This document shows, in pieces, positions 30,491-38,104 of a stretch of 64,000 nucleotides of DNA. The stretch is from NCBI GenBank assembly GCA_026387665.1, contig JAPLLG010000013.1:372001-436000 (forward strand), read 5' to 3'. The notes beneath the pieces are model-generated. The model ran no database searches. It was not told the DNA's origin and saw only the letters and a list, made by a program, of their open reading frames with translations. The stretch's first letter is position 1, and every line of letters begins with the position of its first letter. Source of the stretch: Nitrospirota bacterium (GTDB taxonomy: Bacteria; Nitrospirota; Nitrospiria; Nitrospirales; Nitrospiraceae). Both the position numbers and the translations under genes were made by a program.

Positions 30491-31276
30491 ATGCATGAAT
30501 GGATTCTCTATCTTGTGGTTGGGATCTTGGGTGCGCTAATCGGCAGCTTCTTGAATGTCTGTATCTTCAGGCTGCCGCGAGGCGAATCGATCGCCTGGCC
30601 CGGCTCCCATTGTCCTTCCTGCGCTCATGCCATTGAGTTCTACGATAATATCCCTCTGGTTAGCTACCTGTGGCTTGGGGGCTGCTGTCGATCTTGCCGC
30701 GCGCCAATTTCAGCGCGGTATCCTCTCGTCGAGGCGGCCAATGTGCTGGGCTATCTCACCATCGTCTGGTTCTTCGGCCCCGGCTGGACGGCTGCTTTCT
30801 ATGCTCTGTTGTTTTCATCGCTGGTCGTGGTGACGGGGACCGACCTCTCCCATAAAATTATTCCCAATGTCATTACTGTGCCTGGAATGGTGATCGGACT
30901 TCTTGGGGCAGCCACGGTTTTGCCGGTGGGTTTGATCAATGGGGTGCTGGGCCTGGCGATCGGAGGCGGGATCCTCTGGCTCCTGGCCTGGGTGAGCCCC
31001 TATTTCTTCGGTAAGGAGGGAATGGGAGGTGGCGACATTAAGCTCCTGGCTATGATCGGTGCGTTTCTCGGCTGGAAGCCCGCCTTGCTGACGATCATGA
31101 TCGGTTCGTTCGTCGGATCCGTTATCGGTATCAGTTTGATAGCGCTACGCATCATGAAGCGTGACGACTATATCCCCTTCGGCCCATTTCTCGTATTGGG
31201 GGCCCTCCTCTCCATGTTTTTTGCCCAGCCGCTCTTCGATTGGTATCAACTCCTCCTCGGTCCGGTTATTAACTAA
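30491..31276 (+). CDS. pilD: Type IV prepilin peptidase / N-methyltransferase PilD
   Basis: Inner-membrane aspartyl protease that removes the leader of prepilins and methylates the new N-terminus. The 261-residue protein has the cytoplasmic zinc loop with CPSC (41-44) and CRSC (66-69), needed for the methylase half, and the two catalytic aspartates D118 (GTDLSHKIIPN) and D182 (GGGDIKLL). About eight hydrophobic segments are visible. ATG 30491 gives the normal N-terminus; a GTG at 30428 is unlikely. It precedes pilin module 1 and probably serves all prepilins here. Confidence 0.96.
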   Translation: MHEWILYLVVGILGALIGSFLNVCIFRLPRGESIAWPGSHCPSCAHAIEFYDNIPLVSYLWLGGCCRSCRAPISARYPLVEAANVLGYLTIVWFFGPGWTAAFYALLFSSLVVVTGTDLSHKIIPNVITVPGMVIGLLGAATVLPVGLINGVLGLAIGGGILWLLAWVSPYFFGKEGMGGGDIKLLAMIGAFLGWKPALLTIMIGSFVGSVIGISLIALRIMKRDDYIPFGPFLVLGALLSMFFAQPLFDWYQLLLGPVIN

Positions 31277-31358
31277 TACTGCTCCCCGTATCCCTTCAGG
31301 GGAATCCCTGTATCTAAACAGCAGAGTCCTTTTTCATGGGTCCGCTGTCCCATTTCCG

Positions 31359-31388
31359 CACGATTTTTCGCGACTGCGAGAAATCGTG
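31359..31388 (+). promoter_or_regulatory. Strong hairpin between pilD and pilin module 1
   Basis: CACGATTTTTCGC (31359-31371) pairs with GCGAGAAATCGTG (31376-31388): 13 bp with one wobble and a GACT loop. No T-run follows. It lies 125 bp before the first minor pilin start in a 237-bp gap that otherwise shows nothing clear. Confidence 0.55.
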
Positions 31389-31513
31389 TGGACTTGCGGC
31401 ACGTTCCGCGTTCATTCCGGACGAGCAGTAGCGCGTTTGGATGTCGGTCGGCGTGGCATGGGTTTTGGAGTCCTGGCCATTCTCTTGAGTGGAATTTTTC
31501 TGTGCGAGGGACC

Positions 31514-31963
31514 ATGCCGAGGGAATTACAGATCGGGGCGCAGGGTTGGAGTTTGACGGAGCTCCTCATCGTACTGGCGATCACGGGCATGATGGCTGCC
31601 CTGGCTGGGCCGAGTTATCGGGCCATGACGGCAAGGGTTCAGGCGCGGAATGTCACAGTCGAAATTGCTTCGGAGCTCAGGCTGGCCAGACAACTGGCGA
31701 TAGCCAGGAGAGAACGTATGCGGGTCGTGTTCGATTGTGAGAGCCGCACCATTACGCTTCGACGTGCGGACACCGATGGCTTCCTGCATCTCTATCAGTA
31801 TGGCAACAAGGGAGTTGCCGTGGAGGAGCCGACCGCCGGGCCTGAGCTCTTGTTTCATCCCAGCGGTCGGGCTGCGACCCCCACCACCATTCGCGTGCGA
31901 GACAGTCAGGGGCGTGAAACGATATTCACTGTCAGCATCACAGGAAGAGTGTCTGTCTCATGA
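31514..31963 (+). CDS. FimT/GspH-type minor pseudopilin (module 1)
   Basis: A 149-residue type IV pilin-like protein. The leader ends at Gly-10 (QIGAQG) and the mature N-terminus is WSLTELLIVLAITGMMAALAGP, with the conserved Glu at position +5. The +1 residue is Trp rather than the usual Phe. The C-terminal domain has the GspH-like pattern (ELRLARQLAIARRERMRVVF; FHPSGRAATPTTIRV). ATG 31514 follows a GAGGG site. It is coupled by ATGA overlap to the next gene. Confidence 0.88.
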   Translation: MPRELQIGAQGWSLTELLIVLAITGMMAALAGPSYRAMTARVQARNVTVEIASELRLARQLAIARRERMRVVFDCESRTITLRRADTDGFLHLYQYGNKGVAVEEPTAGPELLFHPSGRAATPTTIRVRDSQGRETIFTVSITGRVSVS

Positions 31964-32451
31964 CGAGGGGTTGGTGTATTCAGGCAGAGGGCGGGGCCAG
32001 TTTTGCCGAAGTGCTTGTGGCCATGACGCTGACGTTGATCGGGTTGGTCGGGGCGATGGGATCGTTCCAGGCAGCAGAACGGAGCCTTCGAAACGGGACA
32101 TGGGCGACACGGGCCCTGGCAATGGCGGAAGCACGGATCGAGGCCAAGCGATCGGTGCGATGGGATCGCCTCTTGCTGGACGATTTGAATCACGATGGCG
32201 TTACGGATCTTGTCATGCGTGACGATGGGGCAGAGGGTGATGTGCTGGCTGGTGATGGAGTGTATTCCGGTAGTTGGGACCAGGATAGTATCCATCTGGT
32301 CTGGACCGTAACGCCGAGCCGTTCCGGTTCGTTGTTGGATTCAGGCCATGTTTTTCTTGAAGCTCGCGCGGTTTATCCAGAGGGTGTAGGTCAGCGTGAA
32401 GTGCGTATCGGCACTCTGCGGGCCAATCCGTCGTTCGTCGGACGTCAATAA
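31960..32451 (+). CDS. PilV-like minor pilin (module 1)
   Basis: A 163-residue prepilin with leader ending in EGG and mature start ASFAEVLVAMTLTLIGLVGAMG, keeping Glu at +5. The region after the helix is short and includes a DDLNHDGVTDL segment resembling a calcium-binding loop. By position (after FimT-like, before PilW-like) it is the PilV slot. Minor pilins of this type prime pilus assembly. Confidence 0.8.
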   Translation: MTRGWCIQAEGGASFAEVLVAMTLTLIGLVGAMGSFQAAERSLRNGTWATRALAMAEARIEAKRSVRWDRLLLDDLNHDGVTDLVMRDDGAEGDVLAGDGVYSGSWDQDSIHLVWTVTPSRSGSLLDSGHVFLEARAVYPEGVGQREVRIGTLRANPSFVGRQ

Positions 32452-32476
32452 TAGGTTGTCACTCGGAGCAGATAGG

Positions 32477-33214
32477 ATGTGGCCAGGACGGCAGGTAAGA
32501 GGTTGGTATCGAGTGGGGCCAGAAGCAGGGGCGAGCCTGAACGAATTGATGTTTGCCATGGCGGCAGGGCTGGTCATCCTCGGCGTCACGCTTCAAAGTT
32601 TGTCCTATTTCCAGCAACAGTTTGTGATGCAACAGCGTGGGGTTGCACAGCAGCAAGATCTTCGCCTCGGGCTGGAAGTGCTTGAGCAGGAATTGAGGCT
32701 TGCAGGCCCCAGTTCTGTTATCACGACGGCTCCGGACTCAGTAGAGTTTTTTGCGAACCTGCAAGGTCTCTCGACGACGGTCACAGCAGCGGTCGGGATT
32801 GGCCAAACAGTGTTGCCGGTCGAAGATGGGCGAGGGTGGGATAACAGGAAAACTGTGGCTGTCTGCTGGATGGACCGTTGTGAGAGGCTCACCCTGGCTC
32901 GCGATGGTCAACGGCGCTTGCTCACGGTGACGCAGCCCCTGGCCCTGGCGATTCCATCCGGTGCCTTTGTCTCCCTTCAGAATCGTATCCGCTATTACAG
33001 CCGCCGCGACGACCACGGTATTCTGAGGCTGATGCGGCAGCTGGATGGTGGCGCGAGCGTGCTGGTGGGAGATATCACGGAGGCGCGGTTCTCCTATTGG
33101 GATGAGCAGGGGCAAGCTGCAACGGAGCCAGCGCTCGTCAAGCTGGTCGTCGTCGAAGTGAGTCTGTCCGGGCAAGGGCCTCGTGCGATTCGAGCCATGA
33201 GCCTCCGGACGTAA
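32477..33214 (+). CDS. PilW-like minor pilin (module 1)
   Basis: A 245-residue prepilin. PEAG precedes the mature N-terminus ASLNELMFAMAAGLVILGVTL with Glu at +5. A coiled segment (QQQFVMQQRGVAQQQDLRLGLEVLEQELRLAG) follows, matching the PilW pattern, then a beta-rich C-terminus with RIRYYSRRDDHGILRLMRQ. ATG 32477 is chosen because it gives a normal leader; the frame opens at 32396 inside the previous gene. The next gene starts 17 bp downstream. Confidence 0.82.
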   Translation: MWPGRQVRGWYRVGPEAGASLNELMFAMAAGLVILGVTLQSLSYFQQQFVMQQRGVAQQQDLRLGLEVLEQELRLAGPSSVITTAPDSVEFFANLQGLSTTVTAAVGIGQTVLPVEDGRGWDNRKTVAVCWMDRCERLTLARDGQRRLLTVTQPLALAIPSGAFVSLQNRIRYYSRRDDHGILRLMRQLDGGASVLVGDITEARFSYWDEQGQAATEPALVKLVVVEVSLSGQGPRAIRAMSLRT

Positions 33215-33231
33215 CGGAGGCATTTCCATCA

Positions 33232-34710
33232 ATGGGGTGGCTGTGGGGTGGGGGAGCATGTATGAGCCGGTGTGAGAAAGGTCACGTGCTTCTCGCATCA
33301 CTCATGTTGATCGTCTTGCTGGGTATCGCGGGCATGACGGCTTTGTATTTGGCGAGTCAGGATGGGGCTGGCGTCAGCGCCATGAAAGAAGACAAGGTCG
33401 CGCAGCAGATGGCCGATGCGGGAGCGGATTTTGTGATGAGCTGGTTCCACGATCCGGTTGCCGCGCCGGCATCGGTTGCCGGATTGCTTGTGAAGCGCCA
33501 GGGAGACCTCGCTAGCGGGCCGTCGTTCTTCGATGGAGCCGGGCGCTCTCAGTTTGCCGGGACGATTGACCGCCCCGATATCCTCTTCGATGCGGTGAAT
33601 CAAGCGGACAATCAGGCGCTCAACGATTCACCCGGCGGCTTCTCCCATGCCATGAGAGGACTCGGCCGTATTCTGAAGATGAAAATGTATGGTCCTTTGC
33701 AGCCTGGCCTGTTGAGTACGGTCGAGGTGACGGCTACGACGGCTGATCGTAGACCGGTTGCGCGAACGGTCCAGCTTCAGTTCGGGGCTGTGACGATTTC
33801 CGCAGTTCGTGCGGCGCTGCAGGTTGGACGGGCCCTTGGAGCCATGCAGGCCGGTGCTGAATCTCCGGTCCTGCTGCATTGGGGAGACCTGAGAGTCATG
33901 GGGGATCTTTCGGTGAAGCGAGTTGAGGACCTGGTGGTGAAGAGCAGTGCGGCTCCGGTCACTGGCCAATCCTATGGCGAGATGCGGTCTGTGCAGGATC
34001 GATGGAGCGACTATTGGATCGGCGGTACGGTCTTCGTCACATCTCCACCGCCCGGTCAGGAAGTGAGCGCTCCTCTCCCGTCGAATGTTCATACGCATCA
34101 AGACCCAACGCCCGGTGTCCGGCTCGATCAATGGGACTATGAGCCACTGAAGAAGCTTGCGCGTCAGATCGGCCGCTACTATCGACTCGACTATTTCGGG
34201 CGACTCCATCCGCTCGGGGCGCTGGAGTCGGATCAAGGAATGGCCTCGGCGGAGGTACTCGAGTCTCTATCGGTCGGCAGCCATCAGGGGCTGGTGTTCA
34301 TCGATACCCTCGACGGGGAAGCGCCACGCCCAGATAATCTGGGTACGCTGGTGTTGGATACGGACTATTTCGAAGGGCTTCTCGTCGTGCAGGGTCATGT
34401 GGTGCTCAGACCCCGCGGGACGGGGAAATCTGTCCCGGCTTTGAGTCCAGCACCGGAAGGGACGAACTCGCTGGGCGCGCGAGTGCCGGTGCAACTGTCA
34501 GGCATTCACGTGAACGGAGTGCTCTGTGCCGCCGGCACTATCATGCTCGAACGGTCCACCCGCCTGTATGGCGCACTGATCGCAGGAGAGACGGTGACGG
34601 CAGCTGGAGCGGTGGCGGAGGTCTGGTACAACGCCGATCTTGCGCAGGGGCTTTTCAAAGGACTTCCGGTCGTGTACCGAGCGCCGGGAACTTGGCTGGC
34701 AAAATACTAG
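33232..34710 (+). CDS. Large PilX-like protein (module 1)
   Basis: A 492-residue protein with the PilX-type N-terminus (GHVLLASLMLIVLLGIAGM), which lacks the Glu+5 helix of normal pilins. PilX proteins are usually about 150-200 residues, so this is over twice the size. The extra C-terminal part is Gly/Val-rich and probably beta-structured (LVLDTDYFEGLLVVQGHVV, GIHVNGVLCAAGTIML, YGALIAGETVTAAGAVAEVWY), resembling repeating beta-helix turns. ATG 33232 has a GGAGG site 10 bp before it; ATG 33262 is also possible. A palindromic repeat begins at the base after its stop. Confidence 0.78.
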   Translation: MGWLWGGGACMSRCEKGHVLLASLMLIVLLGIAGMTALYLASQDGAGVSAMKEDKVAQQMADAGADFVMSWFHDPVAAPASVAGLLVKRQGDLASGPSFFDGAGRSQFAGTIDRPDILFDAVNQADNQALNDSPGGFSHAMRGLGRILKMKMYGPLQPGLLSTVEVTATTADRRPVARTVQLQFGAVTISAVRAALQVGRALGAMQAGAESPVLLHWGDLRVMGDLSVKRVEDLVVKSSAAPVTGQSYGEMRSVQDRWSDYWIGGTVFVTSPPPGQEVSAPLPSNVHTHQDPTPGVRLDQWDYEPLKKLARQIGRYYRLDYFGRLHPLGALESDQGMASAEVLESLSVGSHQGLVFIDTLDGEAPRPDNLGTLVLDTDYFEGLLVVQGHVVLRPRGTGKSVPALSPAPEGTNSLGARVPVQLSGIHVNGVLCAAGTIMLERSTRLYGALIAGETVTAAGAVAEVWYNADLAQGLFKGLPVVYRAPGTWLAKY

Positions 34711-34833
34711 CAGGATGCTGAAAAAGCCCGCCAGCTTCGTTCTCACATCGTTCAGGTCCTCAACGTGCCTAAAGGGCACGTTGAGGTCCTTCACTCGCTG
34801 TGGCCTTGCTGGACGGACTTTTTGAGCATCCTG
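34711..34833. repeat. Stop-codon-abutting palindromic element, copy 1
   Basis: 123 bp. Outer arms CAGGATGCT (34711-34719) and AGCATCCTG (34825-34833) are exact complements, followed inward by AAAAAG and CTTTTT. An inner hairpin pairs CCTCAACGTGCC (34758-34769) with GGCACGTTGAGG (34775-34786). Copies at 47825 and 51380 share the ends and the middle but differ in stem bases in a compensatory way. The A-run/T-run arms would act as a terminator in either direction. Confidence 0.88.
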
Positions 34834-34904
34834 CGGGACCACTCTTCGGGTGGCTAGTGGTTCAACATAGTTGCCCCATAGCCTGCTACATGCTGGGAGG
34901 GAGT

Positions 34905-34922
34905 ATGAGGGATTGGACATGA
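34905..34922 (+). other. Possible five-codon leader peptide before pilB
   Basis: A strong GGGAGGGAG site precedes ATG 34905, which encodes only MRDWT and stops at TGA 34920-34922, overlapping the pilB ATG (34919) as ATGA. This would couple pilB translation to the short frame. The alternative is that the site simply serves pilB at long spacing. Confidence 0.3.
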
Positions 34923-36727
34923 TCGGCGAAACCGATATTCTGAGCGGCAGAAGGGGTAGCAAGGCGGAGGGGAGCCGCGGGATAAAACCCTCTCGCACGA
35001 TCGAGCAGAATGTCCTGGACTCGCTGGTCTATCGCGGGATCATCAGCCAAGACGATGTGCTGGCGGCGCTCGATGATGCGAAAGACGGCAGTCTCGATCT
35101 CGAAACGCTGCTGCTCGACCGATATCGCGTGCCGAAGGAGGCATTGGGCGCGGCGCTGAGTGATTTCTACCAATGTCCCTATTTGCCCTATGACGAACGA
35201 ACGGTCATCGATGCCGACCTGCTGAAAACACTCAACCTCGACTATCTCAAAAATAATCTCTGGCTGCCGATTGCGCGCCGAGGCTCGCTCATTGATGTGC
35301 TGACCAGCGATCCGCACGATCTCGACAAGGGCTGGGATGTGCGGCGTACCTTTCCCGGCATGACCATTCGTTATGTTGTGGGGTTGCGCCGGGACATCGA
35401 ACAGTTTCTTCTGCTGGCGACAGGGCAGGGGATGAGTGGGTCCATCGGCGCCATCCTCGGTGAGTTGACCCATGAGATCCCTCATGAGTCCGCCGTCGAG
35501 CCCCTCTCTGGCGGGATCGACGAGAACGACTCAGCCATTGTGAGGTTGACGAATCAAGTGATCGTCGAAGCTGACCGTCTCGGCGCATCGGACATTCACA
35601 TCGAACCCTACGCGGATCGGAAAGACGTGGCGGTGCGTTTGCGCGTCGATGGCACCTGCTTCACCTATATGAGGATTCCCGCAGCCTACCGGAGGGCGGT
35701 TGTGTCGCGCATCAAGGTCATGGCCCATCTCGACATTGCGGAGCGGCGCAAACCCCAAGACGGCAAGATCCGGTATCGGCTGCCGAAGGATCGAGAGATT
35801 GAGCTCCGCGTCGCCACCCTGCCTACGTCTGGACAAGACGAAGATGTCGTGTTGCGCCTCCTCACAGCCAGGCAGCCGATGTCGCTTGAGATGATGGAGT
35901 TCGCTCCAGCCGCCATGCAGGCCCTTCGAACCTTAGCGGAGAAGCCGCACGGGATCATCCTCTGCGTCGGGCCGACCGGATCCGGCAAGACGACGACCCT
36001 GCATGCCATCCTCAAACATATCAATACCGACGAACGGAAAATTTGGACGGCTGAAGATCCCATCGAGATCACCCAGGACGGGCTTCGCCAGGTTCAGGTC
36101 CACCCGAAGATCGATCTGACGTTCGCGACCGCGATGCGCGCGTTTCTGCGCGCTGATCCCGACGTCATCATGATCGGCGAGATGCGTGATAAAGAAACGG
36201 CTGATATCGCCATCGAGGCTTCCCTCACGGGCCACTTGGTGCTGAGCACGCTCCATACGAACAGCGCCGTTGAGACGGTGATCCGGTTGCTGGATCTCGG
36301 CTGCGACCCGTTCAACTTTGCCGACGTGATGTTGGGAGTGCTCGCCCAGCGCCTCTGCAAAAGGATTTGCAGCCAGTGCAAGGAGGCCTATCATCCGAGT
36401 CGGCAGGAGTATGACGATCTGGCGCAGGGGTATGGAGCGTCGGCCTGGCCCATGCTCGACATCGAGTATCGATCTGACTGGAGTCTGTACCGTGGCCGAG
36501 GTTGCGAATCCTGCAACCGAACCGGTTTCAAGGGCCGTGTGCCGATCCACGAACTCTTGATCGGCTCGGACGAGATGAGGAGCCGTATTCAGTCCAAGGC
36601 CCGTTCCGCCGAAATACTGAGCCTGGCGATGCAGGAAGGCATGACCACTTTGGTTCAGGATGGTATTCGGAAGGCGCTCCAGGGCCTGACGACCTATCGG
36701 CAGGTCCGTGCTACCGCTATGAAATAA
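34919..36727 (+). CDS. pilB: Type IV pilus assembly ATPase PilB/GspE
   Basis: Cytoplasmic hexameric ATPase that drives pilus extension. The 602-residue protein has an MshEN-type N-terminal domain (about 25-165), then the secretion ATPase with Walker A GPTGSGKT near 351, the Asp box, Walker B FLRADPDVIMIGEMRD and the His box SLTGHLVLSTLHTN. A zinc-finger tetracysteine (CSQC near 485, CESC near 529) is typical of PilB/GspE rather than PilT. ATG 34919 is used; a TTG at 34871 is the upstream limit. No pilC, pilT or pilMNOPQ is in the window. Confidence 0.94.
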   Translation: MIGETDILSGRRGSKAEGSRGIKPSRTIEQNVLDSLVYRGIISQDDVLAALDDAKDGSLDLETLLLDRYRVPKEALGAALSDFYQCPYLPYDERTVIDADLLKTLNLDYLKNNLWLPIARRGSLIDVLTSDPHDLDKGWDVRRTFPGMTIRYVVGLRRDIEQFLLLATGQGMSGSIGAILGELTHEIPHESAVEPLSGGIDENDSAIVRLTNQVIVEADRLGASDIHIEPYADRKDVAVRLRVDGTCFTYMRIPAAYRRAVVSRIKVMAHLDIAERRKPQDGKIRYRLPKDREIELRVATLPTSGQDEDVVLRLLTARQPMSLEMMEFAPAAMQALRTLAEKPHGIILCVGPTGSGKTTTLHAILKHINTDERKIWTAEDPIEITQDGLRQVQVHPKIDLTFATAMRAFLRADPDVIMIGEMRDKETADIAIEASLTGHLVLSTLHTNSAVETVIRLLDLGCDPFNFADVMLGVLAQRLCKRICSQCKEAYHPSRQEYDDLAQGYGASAWPMLDIEYRSDWSLYRGRGCESCNRTGFKGRVPIHELLIGSDEMRSRIQSKARSAEILSLAMQEGMTTLVQDGIRKALQGLTTYRQVRATAMK

Positions 36728-36910
36728 GCAGTCCCACTTACGCGTCATTCCAGCTCAACTCATTCCAGATCGCCAGCCTATCAGCTGTCTCTCTCCACCG
36801 TTCGCAGGCGGGCGCACGAACGGCCTGTGTCGAGCGCCACTACTCAATAACCATGCGGATCACGCTAGAACCGCGAGCAACCGCCCATCCCGTTGGACGG
36901 CGATCGTTCG

Positions 36911-36944
36911 CGGTGGACAGAAACCGTCCGGCGGTGGACAGAAA
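36911..36944 (+). promoter_or_regulatory. 21-bp-spaced direct repeat, possible activator sites
   Basis: CGGTGGACAGAAA occurs at 36911-36923 and again at 36932-36944, exactly 21 bp (two helical turns) apart, with a GTCC/GGAC dyad between. The repeats lie about 80-115 bp upstream of the sigma-54 match, the usual distance for enhancer-binding activators such as PilR. Confidence 0.45.
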
Positions 36945-37024
36945 AATGGCCGAATCTCTTTCCGCCCATCGATAGAGCGGCCTGCTAAATCAAACGGTTA
37001 GGGCGAGGGATGCTGTGTTTTAGA

Positions 37025-37040
37025 CGGCATGCCCCTTGCT
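37025..37040 (+). promoter_or_regulatory. Candidate sigma-54 promoter for pilin module 2
   Basis: CGGCAT, GCCCC, TTGCT matches the TGGCAC-N5-TTGCA/T consensus at all but two positions. The essential GG (37026-37027) and GC (37038-37039) are exactly 10 bp apart. The predicted start near 37051 lies just before ATG 37059. sigma-54 control of pilin genes is well known in other bacteria; rpoN is not in the window. Confidence 0.45.
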
Positions 37041-37058
37041 CACCATTACAGACTCGCC

Positions 37059-37562
37059 ATGTGTAATTTTTCAATTTCAGAGACGATCGCGCGATCCAAA
37101 GCAAGCCCCGAGGCAGGCTTTACGCTTATCGAAATGATGATCGTGAGCGCGATCATCGGCATTAGTTCGGCGCTAGCGGTGACGAACTTTTCAGTCTGGC
37201 ACGCGCAGTATCAATTGAAGCAGGCGGTAACGGAAATTCAAAGTCAGTTGAACATGTCTCGCATCGCTGCGATGAATCGAAATGCCGTGGTCAATGTGAA
37301 TCTGACGTTGAGCGGCGGGCTCGTCGAACTTTCAGCAAGCGATGGCTCGGGCTCGGTCATTGGTTCGACCAAAATGATGGGGAGCGTGACGGGGCTGAAT
37401 CCCGCCCCGGCGGCCGTGGCGTTTTCTCCGCTTGGAATCAGATCGGGAGGCGGAGTTGGCAATCAGCAGATTGTCCTCTCGAATAACCGCGGGCTCTCCT
37501 ATGCGGTTCGGATCACTCCGCGAGGGAAAGTCACCTGGTGCCCCGATTCAACTTGTCCATAA
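37059..37562 (+). CDS. FimT/GspH-type pilin (module 2)
   Basis: A 167-residue prepilin with leader ending PEAG and mature N-terminus FTLIEMMIVSAIIGISSALAV, Phe at +1 and Glu at +5, a textbook type IV pilin start. It continues with the ELQ-like helix (QLKQAVTEIQSQLNMSRIAAMNRNA) and a GspH/FimT beta domain with two C-terminal cysteines (WCPDSTCP). ATG 37059 gives a 20-residue leader and is compatible with the sigma-54 match; ATG 37029 would lie inside that match. First gene of an operon-like series. Confidence 0.9.
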   Translation: MCNFSISETIARSKASPEAGFTLIEMMIVSAIIGISSALAVTNFSVWHAQYQLKQAVTEIQSQLNMSRIAAMNRNAVVNVNLTLSGGLVELSASDGSGSVIGSTKMMGSVTGLNPAPAAVAFSPLGIRSGGGVGNQQIVLSNNRGLSYAVRITPRGKVTWCPDSTCP

Positions 37563-37581
37563 ATTTTACGATTGAGGCTGT

Positions 37582-38088
37582 ATGGTTCAGGACGCACAGA
37601 CAACGAGGGAACAGAACGAGGGCGGGTTTTCCCTGATCGAGGGCATGGTGGCAAGCGTGATTCTGGCCATCGGCGTGCTGGCTTTATCGACTATGCAGAT
37701 GTTCTCGCTGGGTCGTAACGTTGATGCGAATGAAATGACACGCGTGACGAATTTCGCCGCCGACATGATGGAGCGGATCCAATCCAATCGGCGCAATGTT
37801 ACAGCCTATAACGGGATTGATACGTCCGTGGCCTGTGCGATCGATTCTGTGGCGCAGCCGACGGCGCGGGGAGATTGTGATCAATGGAGCGCTCTGCTCA
37901 CCGGGAGCTTTGCCTCAGGGGTGGGAGGGCTCCGCGGCCAGGTTGCGGTGACGCCGACAGGGCCGACGAATCCTTCATTGAATATGAGTAGCGTCATCGT
38001 GACCGTGACATGGAGCGGAGCTGCCGGGGTCGGCAAGATCGCCCGGCAACGGCAGGTCGTGACCACGACCGTAGTCGCTCCTGAATGA
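37582..38088 (+). CDS. pilV: Type IV pilus modification protein PilV (module 2)
   Basis: A 168-residue minor pilin. Leader ends EGG; mature start FSLIEGMVASVILAIGVLALS with Glu at +5. QMFSLGRNVDANEMTRVTNFAADMMERIQSN is the PilV pattern, and two cysteines (VACAIDS, GDCDQW) probably form a disulfide. It begins 19 bp after the FimT-type gene and is followed by pilW, the usual fimT-pilV-pilW-pilX-pilY1 order. Confidence 0.9.
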   Translation: MVQDAQTTREQNEGGFSLIEGMVASVILAIGVLALSTMQMFSLGRNVDANEMTRVTNFAADMMERIQSNRRNVTAYNGIDTSVACAIDSVAQPTARGDCDQWSALLTGSFASGVGGLRGQVAVTPTGPTNPSLNMSSVIVTVTWSGAAGVGKIARQRQVVTTTVVAPE

Positions 38089-38104
38089 CTCTGAATGTAG
38101 GGAT

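Larger units (their letters stand above)
36728..37058 (+). other. 331-bp control region between pilB and pilin module 2
   Basis: No coding frame of note. It contains a direct repeat (36911-36944) and a sigma-54-type promoter match (37025-37040), listed separately. The first part after pilB shows no clear terminator. Confidence 0.5.
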
